This document shows positions 33,367-44,194 of a DNA stretch of 64,000 bases, one piece after another; the first letter of the stretch is position 1, and each line of letters opens with the position of its first letter. Source of the DNA: Tetraselmis striata (lineage: Eukaryota > Chlorophyta > Chlorodendrophyceae > Chlorodendrales > Chlorodendraceae); NCBI GenBank assembly GCA_006384855.1, contig VCJN01002568.1, positions 62,001-126,000 of the forward strand, written 5' to 3'. The notes under the pieces were generated by a model. That model saw nothing but the letters and a program-made list of their open reading frames with translations, did not search any database and was not told where the DNA came from. The position numbers and the translations under genes were made by a program.

Positions 33367-33612
33367 TTAGACCAAATCTGCCTCCAGCACCGCCGCCACC
33401 CGCCCAGTCAAGCCCCCTCCGGCCTCCGTAGCGCGCGTTCCCAAGGTCTCTTCGTCTATTGGAAGCACCTGGAACGACCGGGTAGGGCCCGCGCCTCTGT
33501 CTGAATGACCACAGCCCGGCCGGAAGCGTGTCTGGCGGCTGAGCTTTTGATTTTTTTTGAATTCCGCAGCCTGCCAATGCGTACCGCTGCCCCCATGCCG
33601 CGCTACCGACAC
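33367..33612 (-). CDS. Minus-strand frame, unknown
   Basis: An 81-residue frame whose last 60 residues look coding (QAAEFKKNQKLSRQTRFRPG, then SFQVLPIDEETLGTRATEAG). No start codon context or family recognised. It may be a 3' exon or remnant. Confidence 0.2.
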   Translation of the reverse strand: MSVARHGGSGTHWQAAEFKKNQKLSRQTRFRPGCGHSDRGAGPTRSFQVLPIDEETLGTRATEAGGGLTGRVAAVLEADLV

Positions 33613-34331
33613 GGCGTATCATCTTCCAATGCAGCCACACCGCCGCGAGAGGGCCACTAACTCGCGTCTCCCGCACACAATAGATAGCCAAGGCGCATGG
33701 CTACCTGCCGCACTTGATGGACCCGGCGGCGGTGTTGTTTGCTCGCTGGTCCGGGGAAGTCAGACTGGCGACCCGGCGGGCGGCTGGAGTCCTAACGTCC
33801 GAACTGCAGAAACGCGATAGGCGGGGCCGCTTATAAACGAGTCGCGGTTACTACAGGTACGGAGTTAATACTGGAGGTTAGTAGAGGTTACCTAGAGAGT
33901 TATCATGATTACTCTCAAATTGTAACGACTTCCTTTGTTTCTGCTCACCCCGGTCGGTACCTGTACCCCGCAATGTGGTACGTCTACCGGTACCGCGAAA
34001 AAACATCAAGGCACTAGTCAACGACGACTCGCCGCTCGCGGCGGCCTGCTGCTTGAAGGTCTGGCGGAGAAACTAATCCGCTTTAGCAACCAGCGTGCAC
34101 CCTAAAACCTGGCCGATATTTGCTTGCTGGCTCGCTAGGAAACTACTCCCAGCGCGCGCTCGCTGTGTCGCTGTTGCCAATGCTCTCCGAGCTACCCCGC
34201 GGTTACCACTGCTCAGAGCAGAGTCAATATTGTTCAGGACAGGAAGAGGTACACGCACAGCAGTCCGTGAAGGGGCGGAGCGAGGCGCGCCCCTACCACG
34301 CGGTGACAGCGCCGGCGCGACAGTTACCACA
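33613..34331. other. Spacer upstream of the coiled-coil gene
   Basis: No gene. GTAC-rich around 33950-33995 (GGTACCTGTACCCC, then CTACCGGTACCGCG). Presumed promoter of the gene that starts at 34332. Confidence 0.4.
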
Positions 34332-37300
34332 ATGACGGGCGGAGCGGAGCGGCAGACGAGCAGCATCCGGGGTAGTTCCTCACCGTGCGAACGCGTCGAT
34401 GTACCTCACGGAGCAGAAAGCGGTGATGACTTCTTCGTGGTGCTCTCCAACATCCTGTCCTACATGGCGTCAGCTGTGGACGTGCTGCACGCTGCGGGTG
34501 ATGAGGAGAAGACCAAGGTACCCGTACATGGCCCAGCAACATGGACCAGCGGTGTTAGGGAATACTTGCATATCCGAGCCGGGGACACTTCTCATCCTGG
34601 AAGCTTTGCGGATGCAGTAGTCGCTACACAGACTCCACCCGGGGTATCTGGTGCCAGCCTGGCGTGTGTGGCTCGGCTGGCTGACTGCGCCCTTGCCCCT
34701 GTGTTCGTTTCACATGCTTGTGACAGGGGCCTCCTGACGGCACGCAGTGGAAGCGCCCTCAACTGTCTGCGGTCAGCAAGCGTCGCCTCCTCGCTCGAAC
34801 CATATCCAACCTGCAGAAGGGGATCCAGGAGGTAAGCATGCTGAAGCTGGCAGGCGAGGAGCTACAGGAGCATTACATGGCGTCCAAGGTGCAGCAGTCG
34901 GCTGCGGAGAAGAGGTGAAGCCCGCGATCAAAGCCGCCGCCGTGCAAGCACTCACACGGGCACAGGCACGCCGTTGATGGCCCGATTGGACTCACGCGGA
35001 ACGCCTCGGTGATTATGCGGTCATGCTTTCAGCCGTCAGGAGGTGTACACACAACTGCATCAGGTCTCCGGGAGCATGCATGAGACGTCGCTGAAGCTCC
35101 AGAAGGCGGAGGAGGCCAGAGCCGCCGCAGGGAGGGAGCGCGATGCGATGCAGGAGACTGTGGACAGCCTTGCTCGAGAGCTTGACACTCTGAGAGGCTC
35201 CTTGCACGAGAGGTGATGCCGGGCCACAAGACCTGGACGGCGCCCGTGCTTGGGTGTTTCACGATTTCCACCGGTGGGGACACGGTCGCTTTTTGGTTGC
35301 TGATGCTCTGGGGGAACCGTGACCACTCGCCACGGTGGCACGCAGGGATGAACAGGTGGCCGACATCACTCGCGCTCTGCAAGAGCTGCAAGAACGCCAA
35401 ACCACAGCTCAACAGGAACGCCAGGATGCTGTGCAGGACAAGGCGGCCGCGGTGGCTGCTGCCCAGGAAGCAGAGAGATGCGCCGCGGCGGCGCAGGAGT
35501 CCCTGCAGAAGTGCAAGCTGACGTCCACCAGGAACCAGGAGGTGCGGAGCACGGTGCACATGTGCGACGGAATCGTGCGACTCGTAATACATTAATGGCT
35601 GAAGGCGGGTGTTACGGAACACGGGGAATGTCACGTGAATTCTGAAAAAAGGAAATAAAAGAGCAAAGGCTTCATTTATAGTATGTAAGGCAATATACAA
35701 CAATGTCGAGCTTCTGAATTTTGCTGTATCATCTTTTTTAATGTCTTTCTTATTGCCTATGGTTAGGATGAAATTACAACAATGGTATGTCATATCAGAC
35801 ATCGAAACGGGGCGTGCATCTTTGAGTTGAACCTCCCTCTTACATTTTAGCCTTTTTCCTCTTCTGATTCTTTGGTACAGTACTTCGTCTGCTTTGTTGA
35901 TACTGTAATTCCCGCATGCCTCCTGGCCTGTCTGACATCTGACTGGCATCTGGCTGGCTGCGGTGTCGGCGCTGCGGCTCCCGGCAGGCGGTCGCGAAGC
36001 TGACCGCCGACAACCTCATGCTGGTGATGAAGCTGGCCAAGGCGGAGAAGGAGGCGGCGCAGCTTACCCAGGAGCGAGACATGCTGAAGGATGGGCTCGA
36101 GAAGCAGGAGGGCCCGTGGTTTGACAAGGTGCGCTGCGCCGCTGCTCTTACCGTGTAGGGATTGCTAATTCACTGCTCCCTGCGCCGCGCCTCGGCGTAG
36201 GACTTGCGTTATGGCGCGTGAATGTATTGTGAATTGTGTAGTGAATTGTGGTGTGTTTCCAATTGAGCATGGAGTGTTTGTAAATGTATGTATAAATTAT
36301 GGAGGATTTAATCATGCATTTTATTCTAATGTTTCGGCGGTGTTCTAACGTTTGTTGTGTCTGTGTGTGTCCGTCAGGTCAAGCTTGGGGTGGAGCAACA
36401 AGTCAAGTATGCGATGTCGCGCGCCGATGAATTGGAAGCCGAGCTGGAACAGGAGCGCCGCCGGCATGCGGAGCAGCTGGCGCAGGAAAGCGCCACATGC
36501 CACGACCTGCGCGCCAAGCTGTCCGCATCTGTGGAGCGTGGGGACGCGCTCCAGCGGGCTGTGGAACAGGGCCAGCACGACACGGAACGGTGGGGGCACG
36601 TTATCGACAACCGATAGTGTGTGATTGCAGCCTGCAAAGCTCTATAATACATAGGGATTTCTTCTGGTATGTTGATATGGGCATTGATTCAAAATAATAC
36701 GAACTTCGTATATCACTACCGGGTTGCAAGGCACCAAGAGTACCAGTCTTCAATATCTCCAATTCAAAGTTGCCGGATCCTGATGACTTATCACATAGAT
36801 CTGACAGTAATTTCACAGTACCTGTACCGGTTTTTGGAGCGAAGCCTTTTATGTAGGATATTGCAAGTTGGTAATAGGTAGCTTGCAGCCGGGAATAATC
36901 ATGTCTATTGATTATGTATGGACATTGTTACTTTAAAGCCATTAAAGGTCATTTATGAATTTTGTTTTTCATGAATTAATCGTCGCTGCAGTGACACGTC
37001 GGTCTACTCATGGCGCTGTCTATTGAAAAAGTTGCTGTACCTCACCACCAGCCCGCGGTCTGACTCCCGCACGCTCTGGGCAGGCTCAACCTGAAGCTGA
37101 CTCACGCCGACGACGAAATCCAAACACTAAGAACGACCGCGGAGAACGCTCAGGCGGAGGTCCGCGTTCTCCGGGAATCCATGCAGGAGATGAGGACACG
37201 AGTGCCAAGACGCCGCGGTGGGTGGCCACAACCTGATTGGGGCCGCTGCCGCCTGACGAGACCGGGCGGAAACGCTCAGGGGGGTGTCCGGGGCGTGTGC

Positions 37301-37891
37301 TGAGGGCACGCCCCCTTGTGTGGGCCAGATGAGAATGCAAGAAGCTGCGGCGAGCGAATCGGCCGCCACGTCAATGCTCTCTTCTGTGCAGGCCGGCCTT
37401 GAAGCTCACAAGGTGAGGGGAGCGGTGTCATGTTGGGATGCCTGCAGGCTGTAGGACTGCGGCGCAATCAGCCGCGCAGGCCGTTGACGCCGATCGCGCG
37501 CGCGCAACACCCCAGGCTCAGGCGACCAAGCTGCAGAGCGCACTGGACGCGCAGCTGCAAGTGAACAAGGAGCTCATGGCGCGCAAGTCTGACATTGAAT
37601 GGCAGCTCATGACCGCTCTGGCAACGGTAATTAGCCTGCTGCCAAATTCTCACATGGTTACATACGCATGTGCACGCGTGAAAGGGCCAGTCTCCACTCA
37701 CCCCTGCCTGCATGATGCAGCCTTGGCCATACTTCCTCCTGAAAGGGCCCGGGGTGCATCGCCACCAGGACCATGCCCAAGTGCCGAGTCACGTGTGTTG
37801 TTGCTGTGCCTCATTTGCTGACACAATGGACTGTCTGCCCTGTTACGAGTAGGACCCTGGGTCAGCAGCAACCGCACCCGCTGCAAGTACA
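34332..37891 (+). CDS. Long coiled-coil protein, about nine exons
   Basis: ATG 34332 (MTGGAERQTSS...) opens an exon with DDFFVVLSNILSYMASAVDV ending at the donor 34517. Exons then follow whose junctions keep frame: 34749-34915 (RTISNLQKGIQEVSMLKLAG), about 35040-35214 (QLHQVSGSMHETSLKLQKAE), about 35347-35541 (DEQVADITRALQELQERQTT), about 35987-36128, 36379-36587 (RADELEAELEQERRRHAEQL), about 37083-37217 (LNLKLTHADDEIQTLRTTAE), 37328-37412, about 37448-37626 (KLQSALDAQLQVNKELMARK) and a last short exon (DPGSAATAPAAST, stop 37889-37891). The product is almost entirely heptad-rich helix with Gln, Glu, Ala and Arg. TGTAA at 38080-38084 fits its 3' end. Family not recognised. A cytoskeletal or scaffold role is only an inference from coiled-coil content. 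Confidence 0.65.
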
Positions 37892-39477
37892 TGACATGCC
37901 TCATGGCAAGCCTTCCTGGCGCCAGGGACACATGCCCATGCTATTACCATGATGAGTGACAGCGTGCATCTACGCACCTAGACACAGTTTATTCGCATGC
38001 TGTTTTTTCCCCCGCTGCCAATCTACACTGGATACATGCGTATCACCCACACCCAAGCTGTTGCACCCTGGGCCCTGCGTGTAAATGACATCAAAGCAGC
38101 ATAGAGCTCGGGCATCACGCAGGGGCTCCTGCTTAATTTGCTTGCTTTGTGAACTCCTGATCTGGTCCTACGTCCATGACGCGACCCAGGGCGCCAGGAG
38201 CACTGGCTTAAATAATTCCTTTCATGTAGCCCCTCTTCGCGCTCATTGGCGCTAGGTTTCGTGCCATAGTACCCCGGTGTGCGTACTGTGCTATTGTTTA
38301 GGCATGTGTACGGTATCCCGCTCGCTCAACGTTCTGCATGTACGATATTTCTCCCCTCCCCGAGAGCCTGTCATTATTTTTCGCAGCAGAGGACCCATGC
38401 ACACTCATGACAACTGCCGGTTGCACATCGATAAACGTGTGCAGTTGTCGCATGCACAGACATGCTACCAACTACAAACTCGTAGAGCATGAAGTACTGC
38501 GGAGCGGGCAGTGGGGTTATTTGACGATGCGTTGAGCACCGGTATCCATGCTAGTACCTCGTATCAGTACCAGTACTTCGTTGCTGGGCGCTATAAAGTA
38601 GCGGCTTGTCTCGATCTCCTGGTACTGCTGTTAGCGATCAATCTGTTACTGGCCCTTTGTAATTCACACGAGTACCTCTGGAGAGGTTGCCAGTAGATGC
38701 GCTTCGCCCACTCCATCAACAAACCCCCCCCCCCCCCCGCCCCCCACGCAGTTGGGGGTTGTGCCACGTAGGCACGCAGGGTAGGGCATGGTATGGTGGC
38801 CACAGCCGCCCCACTGATGGCCCTCCAGACACTCATGTCGCGTGCCGCATTGGCAGATTTGCTGTTTAAACGGTCTGCACACGTAGTGTCAAAACACTAT
38901 CCGTCGAGCTCCCGAAGTTTGCTGCCCATGGCACAGGTTGATGGATTGGCAGCTGTAGGGCTGTAGGGAGGTGACACGGATTGTTGATAAATGGGGTGAG
39001 AGAATGGCTGGGGCGGCTTGACGGAGAGTGGCATTATTACAGTGGTGATGGATGGGATGGGGGGGGGGGGGGGGGGGGGATTCCCGCTAGGCCATGTGAC
39101 ACAGGTGATGCTGTGCCCATCTTCACATCAGCATGGGGAATTCTGGGGCGTTGCCACAAGGGCGGTCCTCTGCTGCAATACAAGATGCCCTCAGCACACT
39201 GCGGATGGCATGCATCAAAATGGAGAAGAGCGCACGGAAGCATGATAGATCATGCCACAGTGCACCCCGCACCACCTTGCGCATGCCGGCGGTGGCATTC
39301 TTATTCTACGGCGGGATTCTACGACTCGACAGTGACGAACCAATGGATGCCAAGCACCGACAGGTACTGGGCTCAGCAACCATAGATCCGACCTTGCCAA
39401 ATTGCATACACCGTTGATCGAAAAGGCATCCAGGGGGTGAGGACCACCGAAGGGATCCGGCCATCAGGATCCACACA
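37892..39477. other. Convergent intergenic region
   Basis: Lies between the 3' ends of the coiled-coil gene (plus) and the Mpv17-family gene (minus). It contains TGTAA at 38080-38084 for the first and TTACA at 39037-39041 (TGTAA on the minus strand) for the second, a poly(C) run near 38725 and a poly(G) run near 39059-39079. No gene seen. Confidence 0.5.
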
Positions 39478-40563
39478 TCAGACAAGAGACGGAGCAAGCT
39501 CCACATCTGGGCCAAACTGCTCCTCCAGCGCATGAATGGCGTCGACCAGAGGGGCGTCCACCAGGACATCGACAACCTCGACCTGGTCAGCCGAGACCGG
39601 CTGGCCGGATGCCATTTGGGCCTCAATCTTGGCGCAGTCCACGGTGGTGGTTGCCTTCAGGCCAATTGCCACGTTGCAGATGACATCCACCCCGAGGATG
39701 TAGGGGACCTGGAGCGAAGGCGGGAGCAGCAGGTAGTTGAGGGTCATGGCCGCCGGCCAGACCTTGAGGCCCACCATCCAGAGGCCGACCACATTGTTCT
39801 TTGCCTCCTGCGCCGCATCGGCAATGGAGCTGCCCTTGAGCAGCGGCATCACAAAGGCGTACAGAGAGTTGAAGCACAAGCCCCCGACGGCGCAGTCCAG
39901 GAACAGCAGCTTCAAAAGGTTCAGCCCCTTGCGGCAGGTGAAGGCCTTGTTCAGAGCGCCGTAGAAGACGCTGAGAAGGGGGCCCTTGACGGTGAGGCCG
40001 TAGATCACGGCGCGCAGCAGAGGCTCGCGCGACAGCTCCGGCTGGCGCATGATGACCAGCTGGATGATGCACTCCGCCAGGGACATGCTGAGGGCGGTCA
40101 TCATGCCGGAGGTGAGCATGGGGAACTTCTTGGACATAAGCCCGTACGCAGACCCCATTTGGCGGAGCAAGGCTGTGAAGTTCTCCACCAGCCAGGAGAA
40201 GAAGCGGCCGAAGTCATCGTCGCCACCCTCACCCCACCGGCGGCTGTCGCCACCCCAGCCACCTCCTCCGAAGCCTCCTCCACCCATGCCACCAGCACCG
40301 CCACCATAGCTGAGGGTGATATCAGCCGCCGTGATCCCACTAATGTAGTGGGGTGGGAAGGTGCCCGCCGGCTGCACACGGGAAGTGCCATACATGCCGG
40401 AAGGCAGCGGGTTGCTGCCCGCGCGGCCCACCAGGCGCGAGCCGCGACGAAGGGCGGAAGTCTTGGCAGACGTGGAAATCGAGCTGGTGCCACAGCCCAG
40501 CCGAAGGCTTCGCATGAGAACCGGTTGGGCAGCGGCCGCTGCAAGTGCGCCTGAGAGGGCCAT
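39478..40563 (-). CDS. Mpv17/PMP22-family membrane protein, organelle-targeted
   Basis: Single-exon gene of 361 codons. The open frame extends upstream to 40722 but only from a GTG. ATG 40563 starts a typical transit peptide (ALSGALAAAAAQPVLMRSLR, rich in Ala, Arg and Ser). A Gly-rich linker (GGGGFGGGGWGG) follows, then the Mpv17/PMP22 domain in the C-terminal two thirds: YGLMSKKFPMLTSGMMTALS, AVIYGLTVKGPLLSVFYGAL and the WP-x-N hallmark WPAAMTLNYLLLP. The family comprises four-helix integral proteins of peroxisomal, mitochondrial or chloroplast membranes, some reported to form channels; substrates are unsettled. The N-terminus suggests plastid or mitochondrion. The family's usual length is about 180-200 residues, so the N-terminal half is an extension. 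Confidence 0.8.
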   Translation of the reverse strand: MALSGALAAAAAQPVLMRSLRLGCGTSSISTSAKTSALRRGSRLVGRAGSNPLPSGMYGTSRVQPAGTFPPHYISGITAADITLSYGGGAGGMGGGGFGGGGWGGDSRRWGEGGDDDFGRFFSWLVENFTALLRQMGSAYGLMSKKFPMLTSGMMTALSMSLAECIIQLVIMRQPELSREPLLRAVIYGLTVKGPLLSVFYGALNKAFTCRKGLNLLKLLFLDCAVGGLCFNSLYAFVMPLLKGSSIADAAQEAKNNVVGLWMVGLKVWPAAMTLNYLLLPPSLQVPYILGVDVICNVAIGLKATTTVDCAKIEAQMASGQPVSADQVEVVDVLVDAPLVDAIHALEEQFGPDVELAPSLV

Positions 40564-41278
40564 GTTCTTGAAACTTCGCTTGGGAAAGCGGGTTCCGCGT
40601 ACGAGGCGAGCAGGAGACCGCGGAGCCGTCCTCGGGACGGGCTGCAGCTTCCCCGCCCACTCGCGGAGTCTCTCTAAGCACAGGTCTAGCTCGCCAAGGC
40701 CAGACAGAGCACAACTATGCACGGCGCGCCAGAAGCACGCCTGGGTGCGGGTGCGACACGCAGGGTGCCGCGAAGCTTCGCGCCTCTAACAAGTTCGCGC
40801 AGCGCACGCTCCTGACAGGACAGGACGCGGACGCAGCGGTAAACTACTACTCGCACTACTATTTGCTAAGCCCAGATGCAACAGAAGCTACACCTCGCAC
40901 ACCAAACAAACAGCTACGGCCAAGGGGGAGCCTTGCGCAGCGCTTGCTGGGAGCGGACACCCGACGGCCGAGGCCGCCAAGCCGGCGCGGGCGGTAGGCC
41001 GAATGGGCCTGTGTGCGGAACTGACCGGGCGCGAGCTGCGCTGCAGGGCTTTCAGCGCCCGCAGCTTCCCCCGGAACCGCCCGCGCGCATGACCGCTCGA
41101 CGAGCACTCGTGCGGTCGCGCCGCCGCTACCAGTTCAGAGCACCAATACGCAACCAGCAGTACCAGTAGAAAGGAAAAATCCTTACCAGCTGTGTGGTTG
41201 ATCTTTTCACAGCGCACGGAAACTACCTGTACGGGGAATATTCGGGGGATAATTTCATACACCAGTACTTTTATCTTG
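40564..41278. other. Upstream region of the Mpv17-family gene
   Basis: GC-rich; no gene supported. Presumed promoter on the minus strand. Bounded on the right by the left arm of the fold-back element. Confidence 0.4.
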
Positions 41279-41321
41279 GGGGTATTTCGTAATGTTTGAT
41301 GTTGTAACCATCTACAGTATG

Positions 41322-41505
41322 ATCTAAACTAGTTTATGGGGTTTCCATCCTTGACCTAACCGCTTTTTAGCTACAAGTGCTGCTCAGTGGTACGGGAACT
41401 AGTAACTGTTGTTGCGCCCTTGTTGGGTGCAGCACGAGTAGACATAAAAGCAGCCAGAACAGCTGAGCCTGCCATCTTCCAGTTTTCGCTGCGTTCCACG
41501 CAGCG
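41322..41505 (+). repeat. A1 repeat of copy 2
   Basis: About 184 bases, identical by eye to A2 (44226-44408) and about 93 percent identical to the A repeats of copy 1. The TATA-like box of copy 1 reads CATAAAAG here (41443-41450). Confidence 0.85.
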
Positions 41506-41618
41506 ATGTAAAAACTGTCTCGTAACCCGTTGCGAGCAAGGTCACCCCAGGTTGTTCAAGACCACACCCGGCTCGCCATCCGAGTGTGATATTCTCGTCC
41601 GTACGTCCGTGCGTTACT

Positions 41619-42477
41619 ATGTCAGATGGAGAAGAACCCGTCGTTGAGCCGACGCTCAAGTCGTTGCAAGCAGATGTGCGTGCATTGGCTACGGCTGTGG
41701 CACAATTGACGGCTCGTGATCGCGTTGTTGATGGAGAAGGGGCACATGGCTCCGTCCGGCTCAGGGCAGCGCTTCGCGGGACAGCCGACAGGCAGCGGGG
41801 GAGCCGCAGAGCGCCCCGACTTGCTAGAGCTAGCCCAGAGCGGCCGTGTCGGAGCAAAATCCGCGAGTGCCGAGGATGATTACCTCGCGGTGCCAGAGCT
41901 ACTGCAGAGAGCAGAGTCTGGTTACGAGGCCGTTCGACCGGTCAGCCGAGTGCCTGGACTCTTCCCTTTGAGCACCGACCTAACGAACGAGTACCTCAAG
42001 CAGGATGACCGGCGTCTGCCGGCCAAGGAGGAGTATTTGTGGATGTCGTGTTTCGGGGCCCACATGGCTGCCCTTTTCGTGGCGCTCGACGAACTGCTAC
42101 CTTTCGTCCCCGCCACTAACCAGGACTTCACCCCTTACCTCGCGAGAGCTCGGAATCACGCCGAGGCCATCGACAAGGCGTTCCGTTTTCGTCTAGCCTT
42201 CCTGCGGAGGCTGAATGAGATCAAGCGTGTGCACGGTGACCAAAGTGTTCTGGACGTGCTGCGAGCTCAGCATTTTCAGCCTGCTGCGGAGCATCTGGGT
42301 TCTGCGATTTTTGGGGACCTCATGAGGGACTACGAGCGTCGTGTCTTCGAGGCGACCGTTGCCAGCAGCGCCAAGGCGACCGCTACTTCCCGAGTAGCGG
42401 CTGCAGCTGCGGGTCGCGGGCGTGGGCGAGGACGTGGCGGCGGACGTGGACGTGGCCGCGAAGGTGAGCACGAGTGA
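41619..42477 (+). CDS. Gag-like protein with RG-rich tail, one small indel near the start
   Basis: The natural start, by comparison with copy 1, is ATG 41619 (MSDGEEPVVEPTLK...). Relative to copy 1, four extra bases near 41752-41770 shift the frame, so the first 45 or so codons are out of phase with the rest. The downstream frame is open to TGA 42475-42477 and could also be entered at ATG 41731. The central helical segment (RLPAKEEYLWMSCFGAHMAA) and the tail (GRGRGRGGGRGRGREGE) match copy 1. Its likely role is packaging of the element RNA. Its 3' end overlaps the recombinase frame by about 55 bases in a different phase. Confidence 0.65.
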
Positions 42478-44143
42478 CGGTGTGGGGCGCCGCTCGCCGG
42501 AGCTGCAGGAGCCTTACTTGCGAGGCCACCTTTCGGTGACCGCCGCAAGGCGCGCCCTTGCAGCTCAACGGCGGGATGAGCGCCCTGTGTCAGAACCTGA
42601 CCCCCCCACCTTACAGACTTCATTTAGACCTTCCTCGGTGCGGCGCTTCTTACAGCTACAGCCGAGTGCGGCTCAACCATCCGCACGCCTGCACATGGCG
42701 GCTCAACCATCCGCCTTTCTTACAACCCCATCTCTGCGTTCGTCGATTGTTACACTACGTGTTACAACCGGCTCGCAACGACCAAGTTTCGCGCGTGTAC
42801 GTTACGCACGTGGCAGGCGCTACGAGCGCGAAGGGCGCGCGGGGCGGCCCTCTTACCTGAACCTAGCCCCGCAAACCCGTACTGGAGCTACTGCAAACCC
42901 GTCCAGCACCTACCGGCCAACCGCCGGGAACCTAACCGTTGCTGCCGAGTACTTTGCGAACAGTAGCCGTACCGGTGGAACTCTGTCAGTAAAACGACGC
43001 ACTCACGTAATTGACGAGCCCGCAGCTATCGCTCCATGGGCTGCGTCACTGCGATCTCGACTGCAGGACGCGTTCGGCTCAGACGAGCTAGGCCAGCGGA
43101 CGCTCGACCTACTCTCCAGCTCCCTCAGCGCTCAGACCCTCAAGAGCTACGCCGGCAGGTTGTCTCAGTTTGCTGAGTTCTGCCACGACTCTGAGAACAT
43201 CAGCCCGCTGGAAGCGACGACTGCTACTGTTGTTCGGTACGTTGCCTGGATCGGGGAGCGAGGGCACATCGCAGCTAAATCTCTGCAGCCCTACCTGTCT
43301 GCCATCAACACCTTCTTCGAGCTGCACAACCTCGTCCCGATCGCTAAGGACAGCCTACACCTCACTTCAGCAAGACGTGGGTTAATGTTGCGTCAGCGTC
43401 GACTGGACGCTGCCCCTTTGCGTGTCCCTCTGCCTGCGGATGTAGCTTACCGCTTCGTCTCAAAGGCCGAGCTAATTATGTCTGCTCCTTACCCAGAGTC
43501 CCACCTCGACTACCGAGCCCTCCTGGCCTCGGTTGTCAACTTCCTGTTCTTTGCCAGGGGCCTTACTGGCGTCTCCTGTCGAGTGCAAGATGTGCATGTC
43601 GACACCTACAACATCACCTTGCAAATCTACCGCGAGAAGGGTCGCGCTGGCCGGCGGGGACCCGACGACCTGCGCGTACTTCTCCTTCCAATGTCCGAGC
43701 ACTCTCGAGTAGCACGTCTCTTGCACCACTTCATCGACAACGTCCAGTCTGTCCCCCTGGTTACTGTTGGCTTGGCGGCCTCCAACTTCTGGGCTGTCAA
43801 TGTGGCTGAGCAGTCAGAACCTTGGACTGCGGCTACGATGTCAGACTGGTTGTCTACAGCAGTCAACCTAGTCAACGCTGCCCCTCCTGCTGGCACTTCC
43901 CGGACTTCACACAGTCTACGCAAGGGCGCAGCCTCTGCAGCAAACGCCATCGGAGCGCCACTGTCCCACATCCGCTACCAAGGCGGTTGGGCCACTAACT
44001 CTGATGTCGTTCTGGACTACATCGACCCCAACGTTCTTCCCTCTCCTGGCGCGTGGTTCTTCTTTGGACACATCGCCCCCCTCCGCCACTTCCAAGTCCA
44101 ACAGGACTCCGCAGCGGTGGCCTTCCCAGTGCCTCCCTCATGA
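42422..44143 (+). CDS. Tyrosine recombinase (DIRS/PAT type), intact catalytic set
   Basis: One open frame of 573 codons; the first codon of the frame is GTG. No ATG lies near the start, so entry from gag by frameshifting or reinitiation is more likely than separate initiation. The N-terminal third is basic and low in complexity. A core-binding domain (about residues 195-300: SLSAQTLKSYAGRLSQFAEF, then TVVRYVAWIGERG) is followed by the catalytic domain. The catalytic set is Arg379 (FFARGL), Lys406 (YREKGRAG), His497 and Arg500 (HSLRKGAAS), Trp523 (YQGGW) and Tyr533 (VLDYID). This enzyme joins circular element DNA to the chromosome without a 3'-OH target-primed step. Stop at 44141-44143. Confidence 0.9.
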   Translation: MGEDVAADVDVAAKVSTSDGVGRRSPELQEPYLRGHLSVTAARRALAAQRRDERPVSEPDPPTLQTSFRPSSVRRFLQLQPSAAQPSARLHMAAQPSAFLTTPSLRSSIVTLRVTTGSQRPSFARVRYARGRRYEREGRAGRPSYLNLAPQTRTGATANPSSTYRPTAGNLTVAAEYFANSSRTGGTLSVKRRTHVIDEPAAIAPWAASLRSRLQDAFGSDELGQRTLDLLSSSLSAQTLKSYAGRLSQFAEFCHDSENISPLEATTATVVRYVAWIGERGHIAAKSLQPYLSAINTFFELHNLVPIAKDSLHLTSARRGLMLRQRRLDAAPLRVPLPADVAYRFVSKAELIMSAPYPESHLDYRALLASVVNFLFFARGLTGVSCRVQDVHVDTYNITLQIYREKGRAGRRGPDDLRVLLLPMSEHSRVARLLHHFIDNVQSVPLVTVGLAASNFWAVNVAEQSEPWTAATMSDWLSTAVNLVNAAPPAGTSRTSHSLRKGAASAANAIGAPLSHIRYQGGWATNSDVVLDYIDPNVLPSPGAWFFFGHIAPLRHFQVQQDSAAVAFPVPPS

Positions 44144-44194
44144 CTTGGCGCTACCCCTTCTCCGTCAATCCACCGCTCTCTACGTTCGCTCAAG

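Noticed and set aside
39532..40554. 340-codon plus-strand open frame
   Set aside because: It is the antisense of the Mpv17-family gene. The minus frame has the family's WP-x-N and helix pattern; the plus frame has none and is low in complexity.
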